From: an uncultured Muribaculum sp.
GTDB lineage: Bacteria > Bacteroidota > Bacteroidia > Bacteroidales > Muribaculaceae
Direction of reading: 5' to 3'
Length of the DNA: 64,000 nucleotides
Assembly (NCBI RefSeq): GCF_910583865.1
Contig: NZ_CAJTYX010000009.1
Location: 7,071-71,070, forward strand
The position numbers were made by a program, and so were the translations under genes. Positions 48,637-56,492 of this stretch are shown here, in pieces (the stretch's first letter is position 1; each line of letters opens with the position of its first letter). The notes under the pieces are model-generated. The model worked only from the letters and a program-made list of their open reading frames with translations. It was not told the origin of the DNA and searched no databases.

Positions 48637-49992
48637 ATGAATGACACTGTATTGTCGCGCGCACGCGCGGCCTGGGAGTCGGGAGCCACGTTGCGCTCGC
48701 GCCGTCTCCGCTACAAGCGCTACACTTTCGGCAGGCAATGGCTCGACCCATGCCTGTTCGACAACGGAGTAGTGCGCACCGAACGCGATTATCTCATCGA
48801 AAACGGATACTCGCCCGTCACCAACAACATCATCCGGCAGCTCGTCAAGACTATCACAGGATGTTTCCGCGACTCCGTGGGCGCGGGTACTCCCCTTGCC
48901 GACACTGTCGAGACCGACGCCTCGACCTTCCAGGAATTCCTCATCTCGGGCTGCGCCATACAGCGCATTCCCCTCCGCCCGGGAGCAGCCCCGTTGCGCA
49001 TGGTCAGTCCGGCTCGTTTCTTCATCGACCGCCTCACGGCTCCCGACGGATCCGGCGCCGAGCTGATGGGCGAGCTTCACGACCTATCGCTGTCGGCACT
49101 CGTCGAACGCTTCTCCCACGGCGACGCCGGGCGCATGCAGATGCTCCGCTCCGCTTTCCGCCGTATGGCCGCCGACACGTCGCCCGACGCCATTTTGCCG
49201 CGCACGGGCGAGAGCGCCGACGACAATCTCACCTTCGACTCGTCGGGACGCGCGGCCACGCTGCGTGTGTTCGAGGTGTGGAGCCGGGAATGCCGCCGCA
49301 TGCTCCGCGTCCACGACCCCGCCGACGGCTCGCTGTCGCTCGTCGATGCCGATGCCGAGAAGCGGCTGCGCGCCTCCAACCGGAAGCGTGAGCGACGTGG
49401 CGAGCCGGCGTTGCAGTGGCGGCTGTGTGTCGATGCGCGTTGGGTGTGCCGGTTCATGACTACGGATGGCCGCGTGCTCGACACTGTCACCGCCTCGCGC
49501 CACCCCTATGCGCTATGTTTCTACCCGATGATCGACGGCGAGGTGCACTCCTTCGTGGAGGATATCATCGACCAGCAGCACAACATCAACTGGCTCATGA
49601 CCCTCAACGACCGCATGCTCTCGCAGGCCGCAAAGGGTGTGGTGCTCTTCCCCGAAAACCAGTTCTCGTCGCAGATGCCGGCCGCCATGGTGGCCGAGAA
49701 GCTGCGTGAGCCTGACGGGATAGTGGTCTACCGTCCGGAGCCGGGAGTGCCCGGCCCGCAGCAGGTGATGACAGCCGTCAACACCGTGGGCACGCGCGAG
49801 ATGCTCGACACTCAGTTGCGCCTCATGCGCGAGGTGAGCGGCGTGGGCGACGCACTGCGCGGACAGATGCCCTCCGGCCTCACTTCGGCCTCGCTATATC
49901 AGAGCCAGCAGCAGGGACAGCTCCTGGCGCTCCGCGACCTCCTCGACACATTCCGCGCTTACCTCCTGCGCCGCAATGCCACCATGGCATGA
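48637..49992 (+). CDS. Phage portal-like protein
   Basis: The 451-residue protein begins with a portal-type N-terminus, ARAAWESGATLRSRRLRYKRYTFGRQW (about 9-35), then GYSPVTNNIIRQLVKTITGCFR, a beta-rich clip-like middle, and HSFVEDIIDQQHNINWLMTLNDRM (about 305-328). It ends LRLMREVSGVGDALRGQMPSGLTSASLYQSQQQGQ and a final helix with R-N-A-T-M-A. Bacteroidota phage portals usually continue further, so the C-terminus may be shortened. No terminase gene precedes or follows. The call is from remembered patterns. Confidence 0.68.
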   Translation: MNDTVLSRARAAWESGATLRSRRLRYKRYTFGRQWLDPCLFDNGVVRTERDYLIENGYSPVTNNIIRQLVKTITGCFRDSVGAGTPLADTVETDASTFQEFLISGCAIQRIPLRPGAAPLRMVSPARFFIDRLTAPDGSGAELMGELHDLSLSALVERFSHGDAGRMQMLRSAFRRMAADTSPDAILPRTGESADDNLTFDSSGRAATLRVFEVWSRECRRMLRVHDPADGSLSLVDADAEKRLRASNRKRERRGEPALQWRLCVDARWVCRFMTTDGRVLDTVTASRHPYALCFYPMIDGEVHSFVEDIIDQQHNINWLMTLNDRMLSQAAKGVVLFPENQFSSQMPAAMVAEKLREPDGIVVYRPEPGVPGPQQVMTAVNTVGTREMLDTQLRLMREVSGVGDALRGQMPSGLTSASLYQSQQQGQLLALRDLLDTFRAYLLRRNATMA

Positions 49993-50020
49993 TGAAAATA
50001 ATGTACGTAATAAAACGTAG

Positions 50021-50041
50021 GGATGCACCCCCGGTGCATCC
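50021..50041. terminator. GGATGCACC/GGTGCATCC hairpin after the portal gene
   Basis: Perfect 9-bp stem with a ccc loop, followed by a degenerate 9-10-bp run (GCAATCCCC, GCAACCTCTT, GCAATCTCC, ATAATCTCTT) up to the next ATG at 50092. Confidence 0.55.
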
Positions 50042-50091
50042 GCAATCCCCGCAACCTCTTGCAATCTCCATAATCTCTTGCAAATTCAGCT

Positions 50092-50469
50092 ATGAAATGC
50101 ACTGTCTGCCTCGCGGCCATGGCCGCGATCATCGGCGCGGCGGCATGCACCCGCGCCATCTATCTCCCGTCGTCGCACACCGACAGCATCCGCAGCGCCG
50201 TCGAGCGCACCGACACGCTCGTGGTGATCGACAGCGTGGCCACCGAGCCGAGGGGCGATACCGTCTACCATACGCGCCTGCGCACAGTCTATCGCACGGC
50301 CACTGTCCGCGACACTCTACGTGTGGAGCGCATCGACACCGTATCTCTCCCTGTTGGGGTTCCGGCGTCGGACGGCTCATCACCGTCACTTTCTCTTTGG
50401 CGTCGCATCGCCTTTGCCGCATCGGCTCTTGCCGTGCTGCTACTTTGGCTTCTCAGGCGCCGTTTGTGA
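50092..50469 (+). CDS. Small lipoprotein with C-terminal membrane segment (spanin-like)
   Basis: The 125-residue protein has a lipoprotein signal (MKCTVCLAAMAAIIGAAAC), a polar T/D/R-rich middle (DSIRSAVERTDTLVVIDSV, YHTRLRTVYRTATVRDTLRV) and a C-terminal helix IAFAASALAVLLLWLL followed by Arg. This pattern of repeated x-D-T-x / H-T-x elements between a lipobox and a C-terminal helix is one I associate with phage and integrated-element genes in Bacteroidales. A spanin-like lysis role is only an inference. Its stop lies 6 bp from the convergent lon stop. Confidence 0.55.
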   Translation: MKCTVCLAAMAAIIGAAACTRAIYLPSSHTDSIRSAVERTDTLVVIDSVATEPRGDTVYHTRLRTVYRTATVRDTLRVERIDTVSLPVGVPASDGSSPSLSLWRRIAFAASALAVLLLWLLRRRL

Positions 50470-50475
50470 AAAGTG

Positions 50476-52932
50476 TCACGGATGCGCGGGTGTCTCCTCG
50501 GCCTTGAGGGTGAGCGCGTCTGGTACAAGCTCCGGCAGCAGGGCGATGTCGAACACCTCTTTCACCGTATTGACGTGGTGGAAGTTGAGCCCTTCGAGGT
50601 ATTGCGGTTCGATGTCGGCGATATCCTTGCGGTTCTCCTCCGAGAGGATGATGTCGGTGATTCCGGCACGTTTGGCCGCGAGTATCTTCTCCTTTATGCC
50701 GCCTACGGGCATAACCTTGCCGCGCAGGGTGATTTCGCCGGTCATGGCAAGGCGCGGGGCTATGCGGCGCTGCGTGAACGCCGACACTATGGCGGTGGCC
50801 ATGGTGATGCCGGCCGACGGGCCATCCTTGGGGATGGCGCCTTCAGGCACGTGGAGGTGCAGCTGGTAGGAGTCGAACAGCGCCGGTTCGATACCGTAGT
50901 CGGAGGCATGCGCCTTGACATACTGCAGGGCTATGGCCGCCGACTCTTTCATCACGTTGCCGAGATTCCCGGTGAGGGTCAGTTTCTCACCCTTCGAGCG
51001 CGTCAGCGCCGCCTCGATGAATAGTATCTCACCGCCGGCGGCTGTCCACGCAAGGCCGGTGACCACTCCGGCGAAGTCGTTCCCCTCGTAGCGCTCGCGT
51101 GTGAAGCGCGGCACTCCCAGTATGGCGTCGAGGTGGGCCGGTGATATGCGCGACGGGAATTTATTGCGCTGCAGTTTGTTGAGTATCGACTTGCGAACTA
51201 TTGCCGCCAGCTCCTTTTCGAGCTGGCGCACGCCGCTTTCGCCGGTGTAACGGTCGATCACTGCGGCTATCGCCTCGCGCGACAGCGACAGCTGCCTGCC
51301 GTCGACATTGTATTCGGCGAGAAGGCGCGGCAGTATGTGGCCGCGTGCTATCTCCACCTTCTCCTCAAGAAGGTAGCCCGACAGCTCGATCACCTCCATT
51401 CGGTCGATGAGCGGCTGCGACAGGGTGGAGAGGGTATTGGCTGTAGCTATGAAGAGCACCTTCGAAAGGTCGTAGTCCACGTCGATGTAGTTGTCGTGGA
51501 AGCGGCAGTTCTGCTCCGGGTCGAGCACTTCGAGCAGCGCGGCCGATGGGTCGCCCTTGAAGTCGCTGCCTATCTTGTCCACCTCGTCGAGGAGCAGCAC
51601 GGGGTTGACGGTGCCTGCGCGCCTCATGGCCTCCATGATGCGTCCGGGCATCGCGCCTATATATGTGCGACGGTGGCCGCGTATCTCCGCCTCGTCGTGC
51701 AGGCCGCCGAGCGACACGCGCTCATACTTGCGCCCCAACGCCTCGGCTATAGCGGCGCCGAGCGAGGTCTTGCCCACTCCGGGAGGGCCTACGAGGCAGA
51801 GTATGGGCGATTTGCCCGAAGGGTTGTTGATCATGACGGCTATCTGCTCGAGCACGCGCTCCTTCACCTTGCGCAGCCCGTAGTGGGCGCGGTCGAGCAC
51901 GCGCGTGGCGTGGGCGAAGTCGGTCTGAAGCTCGCTGGCTGTACCCCACGGGAGCGCCAGGAGGGTCTCCAGATAGGAATATTGCACGTTGTATTCCGGC
52001 GATTGTTGGTTGAGGCGGGTCAGTTTCTCCAGCTCATGGTCGAAATGCTTCGCTGCTACCTCGGTGAATTTCGTGTCCTGTGCGCGCTGGCGCAGTGCCG
52101 CGATGTCCTCCTCTTCGTCGCCGTAGAGTTCCTGCTTTACGGCGGCAAGCTGGTTCTGGAGGAAGGCCCGACGCTGCTGCTGCTCGAAGTTGGCCTTGGC
52201 GTTCGACTTGATTTTCTCGGTTACCTGCATCATCTGTTCGCGCTCGGCAAGGGCTTCGAGGAGTATCTGCGCACGCTCCTTGAGCTTGCTCTCGGCGATC
52301 ATGCGCATCTTGGCCGGCATGGCCACCGGAAGCTGCGTGCACAGGAAGTTGAGCACTACTCGCGGGTCGGCGTCGTCGGGTATCTGTATCATGAGCGACT
52401 CCTGCAGGCTGTCGTAGTGCGACCGCAGCAGCTGCAGCATCTCCTGTATGGCCGACATGGTGTCGGCAAACGCGCGGTCGTTCTTGCGCGGCTTAACGTC
52501 GCGCTCGATCTCAGCCGAGCAGCGCATGGGGAAGGCCGCGTTGGCTTCGCCTGATGCCGGGCCCGTGATACGGGCGCGGTCGGCGGCGGCGAGAAATGCG
52601 GCGTGCGACCCGTCGGGCAGGTCGAACACCTTCAGTACCTGTGCAACCACGCCGTAGGGGTTCAGACGGCTGAGGTCGGGATTGTCATCGGAAGGGTCGA
52701 GCTGGCAGAACACCCCTACTGGAGTACCCGTCTCCTGGGCGAGGCGCGCCGTCGAGAGCGTCACCTCGCGCTCTATGTTGATTGGCATCGGTACGCCGGG
52801 GAATAGCACGAGATTGCGCGTGGCAAGCACCGGCAGTGCGTCCATGTCGGGCCGGCGCCCGTTGTTGTCGGGATGTATCTCTATCTGACCTACGCGTATG
52901 GTGGTGGTGTGTTCGGAATTGCTGTTGCTCAT
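50476..52932 (-). CDS. lon: ATP-dependent protease La (Lon)
   Basis: The 818-residue protein has the LonA order: N-terminal LON substrate domain (PVLATRNLVLFPGVPMPI, about 32), coiled coil (about 195-290), AAA+ module with Walker A VGPPGVGKTSLG (about 377), Walker B PVLLLDEVDKIG (about 440) and sensor GESGVRQLEKELA. The C-terminal protease carries Ser in KDGPSAGITMATA (about 695) and Lys in GGIKEKILAAKRAG (about 737). It degrades misfolded and regulatory proteins. The -7 box TATCTTTG at 52986-52979 belongs to a dispersed repeat copy. Confidence 0.97.
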   Translation of the reverse strand: MSNSNSEHTTTIRVGQIEIHPDNNGRRPDMDALPVLATRNLVLFPGVPMPINIEREVTLSTARLAQETGTPVGVFCQLDPSDDNPDLSRLNPYGVVAQVLKVFDLPDGSHAAFLAAADRARITGPASGEANAAFPMRCSAEIERDVKPRKNDRAFADTMSAIQEMLQLLRSHYDSLQESLMIQIPDDADPRVVLNFLCTQLPVAMPAKMRMIAESKLKERAQILLEALAEREQMMQVTEKIKSNAKANFEQQQRRAFLQNQLAAVKQELYGDEEEDIAALRQRAQDTKFTEVAAKHFDHELEKLTRLNQQSPEYNVQYSYLETLLALPWGTASELQTDFAHATRVLDRAHYGLRKVKERVLEQIAVMINNPSGKSPILCLVGPPGVGKTSLGAAIAEALGRKYERVSLGGLHDEAEIRGHRRTYIGAMPGRIMEAMRRAGTVNPVLLLDEVDKIGSDFKGDPSAALLEVLDPEQNCRFHDNYIDVDYDLSKVLFIATANTLSTLSQPLIDRMEVIELSGYLLEEKVEIARGHILPRLLAEYNVDGRQLSLSREAIAAVIDRYTGESGVRQLEKELAAIVRKSILNKLQRNKFPSRISPAHLDAILGVPRFTRERYEGNDFAGVVTGLAWTAAGGEILFIEAALTRSKGEKLTLTGNLGNVMKESAAIALQYVKAHASDYGIEPALFDSYQLHLHVPEGAIPKDGPSAGITMATAIVSAFTQRRIAPRLAMTGEITLRGKVMPVGGIKEKILAAKRAGITDIILSEENRKDIADIEPQYLEGLNFHHVNTVKEVFDIALLPELVPDALTLKAEETPAHP

Positions 52933-52977
52933 TCTTGTCTGTTGCGGGGAATATTGCCGTTTTTCTGATTCAGAGCC

Positions 52978-53049
52978 GCAAAGATACGAATAAGTCGAGA
53001 GAAAAGGACAAGCTTGCTTGTACTTTTCCGAGCGTGAGTATCTAAGGCG
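52978..53049 (-). repeat. Dispersed palindromic element, copy 4, promoter-bearing
   Basis: The ends match copy 1 (CGCAAAGATAC...GAGTATCTAAGGCG). The stem is completely different, GAAAAGGACAAGC / GCTTGTACTTTTC, but still complementary. Its TATCTTTG box (52986-52979) lies 47 bp before the lon ATG. It abuts the stop codon of the frameshifted small gene at 53050. Confidence 0.78.
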
Positions 53050-53270
53050 TCAGCCCGCAGGGTGATTTTTTCGGACTGAAGCTGTGCGCATGTCGGACAA
53101 AATCACACCTTGCAATCTGATATTTTCTCGTAAATCCTCTAACATTTTTCTTATGCCGCCTCCTACATACTCGGGAGGACAATCAGGACAGGTATATATA
53201 TATATTCATCTTCAGTGATTTCAAGACGAATGAAAGGCTCAGGACGAACAAAAGAGCGTAATTTCTTCAT
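53050..53270 (-). pseudogene. Small Cys-containing protein gene frameshifted at a (TA)6 tract
   Basis: From ATG 53270 the frame reads MKKLRSFVRPEPFIRLEI, T-E-D-E-Y-I-Y, then enters a TATATATATATA run (plus strand about 53193-53205) and stops soon after. With one TA unit fewer, the frame continues T-C-P-D-C-P-P-E-Y-V-G-G-G and LEDLRENIRLQG to TGA 53050-53052, a 72-residue product with a CPDC motif. The second half reads as protein in this frame only, so this is a broken or phase-variable gene. I do not recognise the family. Confidence 0.6.
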
Positions 53271-53311
53271 AATCGGGAAGAGTTTGGTTTATGTGTAACG
53301 AAAAGATATGG

Positions 53312-53983
53312 TTAACTTGAACATGATTGTGTTTTTACAACATCTTCCTTATGGATTTGTCCGTTTGCTGAGATTGAATAAAATGTTTCTTTCTTCAAAG
53401 AAGTATCAAAAACACACTCTTCGTCATCATTCCAGCCTTTTGTAGCTGAAAGTTCTGTAATAGTAAAGTGGATATTATCAGTAAATATAACAGAACTTTC
53501 AAAATAATCAATGTACTCAATATCATCAATTACATCTTTTATGTCCGAATGTTCTTGAATAGGGAGCTTTAATACATCGGTAATTACTGTGTCTTTATAT
53601 ATAGCCATATAAATATCCTCTATATCTGAATACTCGTAAACATAGACTCCCAAGTATAGGCTATCTGATAGTTCCTTAACGGAAAATAAACGAATCGAGG
53701 AATATGAAAGGCATGCCATATTGGGAATCTTGTCCGCTAAGAGTTGCTGAATTTGCAGACTATCTAAATATATTCCTTTTTGAGAGAAAGCATTGGGAAT
53801 GGTATCAACGAAAATAAGACTATCCGAGTAAACGCCTAAATTTCGAAACAATAAAAAGTTATCACTCACAACCTGTATGCTGTCAACTGCGACCGAATCT
53901 TGCGTTTTTGTCGTATTTTTGGGATCACACCCACCAAATATCAAAATGGCAAGAAAAATGAAAATTGGATAGTAGCGATTCAT
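53312..53983 (-). CDS. Lipoprotein of unknown function
   Basis: The protein is read from the ATG at 53983 (223 residues), giving a lipoprotein signal MNRYYPIFIFLAILIFGGC. The mature part is acidic and beta-rich (VSDNFLLFRNLGVYSDSLIFVD, YLGVYVYEYSDIEDIYMAIY, FTITELSATKGWNDDEECVF). No domain is recognised. It is AT-rich compared with the flanking genes. It lies 51 bp after the DUF1963 gene on the same strand and is probably the third gene of that operon. Confidence 0.7.
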   Translation of the reverse strand: MNRYYPIFIFLAILIFGGCDPKNTTKTQDSVAVDSIQVVSDNFLLFRNLGVYSDSLIFVDTIPNAFSQKGIYLDSLQIQQLLADKIPNMACLSYSSIRLFSVKELSDSLYLGVYVYEYSDIEDIYMAIYKDTVITDVLKLPIQEHSDIKDVIDDIEYIDYFESSVIFTDNIHFTITELSATKGWNDDEECVFDTSLKKETFYSISANGQIHKEDVVKTQSCSS

Positions 53984-54034
53984 ATTGTCTTTATCGGCTG
54001 TATACATTCTATGTGGTAGAAAGCCTAATGTGCA

Positions 54035-55066
54035 TTAGGTACAATCCCAATAATACATAATATCGGAAAAGTCTTTTTCCATCAGTTTTTTATGATTTAT
54101 GAAAAAGTGAGCTATACCCATGTCGCCCCAAATCGCCATAAATTTAGTTCCTTCTTCGTTATAACTTACCATTTGGAATAATTGCGTATCATATTGTGCG
54201 TATTGTGTATAGTCAAAACGCGGATCGCCTAATTGGGTATATACAGGATATCCTAATAAGCAATTTTCCTCATGACAGCCATAATCGTCCAGCTCGTATC
54301 CAATTTCGTTCTCCAAACAATTACATATATCATAATCCGGTTTATTTTCTATTTTCCAGCCATATAATGCAACCTTTTCTATAAATTCGTCCTTGAAATT
54401 GCCATAATGAGGGGAGGCTGTTTTTCTGATACTGAAATCAAGTGCGATTTCTCCGGATATGGGTTCGTAATCATTTGTAGATACAGAGGCTATTGGAATA
54501 TGTAGATTCTGGACATCCTCCACTGTAATATTTGGATTGATTGTTGGATGATAGATTACACGGAAATGGTCGTCATTGGTGTAATTTTCATAATCAGAGC
54601 CGTAAGAGTAATTGCTGCCTGACAAAATAAAGAACTGGAGGATTCCCTCTTTAGGAAGTAGCCCGACTTCACCTTTGCAGGCTTCCGAAATTTCATTTAG
54701 ATTGAACTGAGCGAGAAGTTTCAGTTTATCCCCGTTTTTATCCGTGGGATAAGGCAACGAGGAATCCCAATAAGGCATTCCTCCGAATTTGCTGCTTGTT
54801 AAAGAAATCTTCTTGCGTTTGTTCGGATTAATAAAAATTGTAGGCACACCGATTTCCTCATTAAGCTCATCAGTGATTCTTCGGGTCAATTTAACCTTAT
54901 CTATTGACATATCGCTGTTTTGATTATCGGATTCTTCTATTTCTTCGGAATGATTAAAGTAATATCCCATATTGCATACGTCTTTTTCAATTTTGTTTTT
55001 TGAGCATGCTACCAAGTTCAAAAGACAAAGTGCTACGGAAAATAGGGCTATTACTATTATCTTCAT
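54035..55066 (-). CDS. DUF1963 (YwqG-like) lipoprotein
   Basis: The 343-residue protein has a lipoprotein signal ending LLNLVAC. The DUF1963/YwqG core has SKFGGMPYWDSSLPYPTDKNGDKLKLLAQFNLNE (about 92-125), EGILQFFIL, and the closing ENCLLGYPVYTQLGDPR and MAIWGDMGIAHFFI. YwqG-type proteins are widespread and mostly uncharacterised; many sit in immunity or toxin-related clusters. Its ATG overlaps the Abi gene's TGA as ATGA, so it is translationally coupled. A lipoprotein form of this domain is unusual in my experience. Confidence 0.8.
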   Translation of the reverse strand: MKIIVIALFSVALCLLNLVACSKNKIEKDVCNMGYYFNHSEEIEESDNQNSDMSIDKVKLTRRITDELNEEIGVPTIFINPNKRKKISLTSSKFGGMPYWDSSLPYPTDKNGDKLKLLAQFNLNEISEACKGEVGLLPKEGILQFFILSGSNYSYGSDYENYTNDDHFRVIYHPTINPNITVEDVQNLHIPIASVSTNDYEPISGEIALDFSIRKTASPHYGNFKDEFIEKVALYGWKIENKPDYDICNCLENEIGYELDDYGCHEENCLLGYPVYTQLGDPRFDYTQYAQYDTQLFQMVSYNEEGTKFMAIWGDMGIAHFFINHKKLMEKDFSDIMYYWDCT

Positions 55067-55752
55067 AATCGGTTGATTTTACTGCAGACTTGCTGAACGT
55101 GGTCGAGACCATAGAGGAGCGAATGACTGTCAACACCCATCCAGGCGAACATGTTGCAAATCTTGGAATAAATTGTGATTATATATGCAGTGTCAACTTG
55201 AGCGGTCTGTGCGGAGAAACAGATTGGTTCGTGGTGTGCGATGCGGTTACGCAACGAATTGATTTTATCCAACTCGTTAAATACATACCGTTGATTGTAT
55301 TGCTGTTGTGCCGATGAGCGAGGCTTGTTTGGAAATATCTGCAACAGGTTTCGCCCTGCTTGAGCATATTGTATGGGCGAAAACATATATTTCCAAATCC
55401 CAAATTCCATTTCGGCGAGCAGTTTGGGATGCGTATAAAGATTGCCTCGATTCAACTTTCGGTATGCATGGAATATAATGTCGCGGGTCTTGGAAAGTAT
55501 AGGCAAAGTGAATATGCCATTGTTTACAACCGATTCTCTTAGCCAATCTGCTCCAAACTGCGACTGCATATGCCTGTCAATCCGATTGCGTAGCGTTACC
55601 TCAAAACAACTGACCATCGTAAACATCTCCTGTGAAACTTGGAGATTGTAACGGTAGAGCGTCATTGCCTTTCGGGTGTCGCCATTGCATGCCGTGACGT
55701 ATCGCGACATCCTTTCGGACGAAATGGCATCTTCAAAATCGGTATAATTCAT
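55063..55752 (-). CDS. Abi family (Abi_2-like) HEPN protein
   Basis: The protein is read from the ATG at 55752 (229 residues, MNYTDFEDAISSERMSRYVT). A longer TTG start would include a hairpin and is less likely. Abi_2-type landmarks are YRYNLQVSQEMFTMVSCFEVTLRNRID (about 35-62) and NELDKINSLRNRIAHHEPI (about 172-190), whose R-N-x3-H is the HEPN RNase motif. Such proteins mediate abortive infection by RNA cleavage. The AT-rich composition and coupling to a DUF1963 lipoprotein suggest a horizontally acquired defence or toxin operon. Confidence 0.78.
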   Translation of the reverse strand: MNYTDFEDAISSERMSRYVTACNGDTRKAMTLYRYNLQVSQEMFTMVSCFEVTLRNRIDRHMQSQFGADWLRESVVNNGIFTLPILSKTRDIIFHAYRKLNRGNLYTHPKLLAEMEFGIWKYMFSPIQYAQAGRNLLQIFPNKPRSSAQQQYNQRYVFNELDKINSLRNRIAHHEPICFSAQTAQVDTAYIITIYSKICNMFAWMGVDSHSLLYGLDHVQQVCSKINRL

Positions 55753-55822
55753 TGGCTTAACAACTTTTTGAACCCAAAATTTGTTTAACTCAGACAAAAG
55801 CACTACTTTTACAGTGTTGAAT

Positions 55823-55866
55823 CCCGGTAGCCCCTGAGCAATCAAGCTATCGGGTTTTGTTTTATT
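55823..55866 (+). terminator. Orphan plus-strand terminator in the Abi leader
   Basis: Stem CCCGGTAGC (55823-55831) / GCTATCGGG (55846-55854), followed by ttttgttttatt. No plus-strand gene is seen upstream of it in this island, so it may end an antisense or small RNA, or be a relic. Confidence 0.5.
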
Positions 55867-55946
55867 GATGCAAATTTTACGATTTTCATCTCATAAATAC
55901 ATCCGACAAACCTCCAAAAACAGTTGGATTAGATGCCGATATTGGG

Positions 55947-56456
55947 TCAGTTGGCGAGGATGTAGCCGCCCATGGCGGCGGGATGCGCGGTGTAGCGCTT
56001 GAGACCCCATTTGCGGTCGAAGGCCGGCCCTGACACCGGCGAGCCGAAATGCTCGCAGACGTTGTAGCGCGAACCGCATTGCGGGCAGGTGGCTATCTGG
56101 GTGTCGCGGTCATAGGACACGCGCACCGTCTGTTTGCGCTCCACGGGACATGCAAGGTCGTAGAGCAGAGGCTGGTTCTCAAGGTCGGCCACGAGCAGAA
56201 GCCCCCCGAATCCGGTGGCCGAAAGGTCGTTGTAATGGAAGTTGCGCGGCTGTTGGTCGGCACTGCTGCCGGTGCGGAGGAATATACGCCCTTGTCCGAA
56301 CCCGTGAACGCCGTAAGTGTCCCACGTGCCCGTGCCCGAAAGGTCGACATGCACCGGCGCGAACGGTATGCGCTCGCTGTCGACGGTGTCGTGGCAGGCA
56401 CCGAGCGCGCAGGCGCACAGTATGGCGGTGAGTATGGTTTTTATTACGTTAGTCAT
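55947..56456 (-). CDS. Lipoprotein with altered Rieske-like Cys motifs
   Basis: The 169-residue protein has a lipoprotein signal (MTNVIKTILTAILCACALGAC). The C-terminal half has a Rieske-like layout: LACPVERKQTVRV, then TCPQCGSRYNVCEHFGSPVSGPA (about 125-147). The two His of a true Rieske centre (C-x-H and C-x2-H) are replaced, leaving C-P-x-E and C-P-Q-C, so any metal site must differ (possibly a zinc or rubredoxin-like site). Its function is unknown. It lies 36 bp after argH. Confidence 0.65.
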   Translation of the reverse strand: MTNVIKTILTAILCACALGACHDTVDSERIPFAPVHVDLSGTGTWDTYGVHGFGQGRIFLRTGSSADQQPRNFHYNDLSATGFGGLLLVADLENQPLLYDLACPVERKQTVRVSYDRDTQIATCPQCGSRYNVCEHFGSPVSGPAFDRKWGLKRYTAHPAAMGGYILAN

Positions 56457-56492
56457 GGTTGCGGTGGATGGGGTTGCGGCTCAGGCGGCGTG

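Noticed and set aside
51337..52554. 405-codon plus-strand open frame opposite lon
   Set aside because: Shadow frame; Lon motifs on the minus strand are complete.
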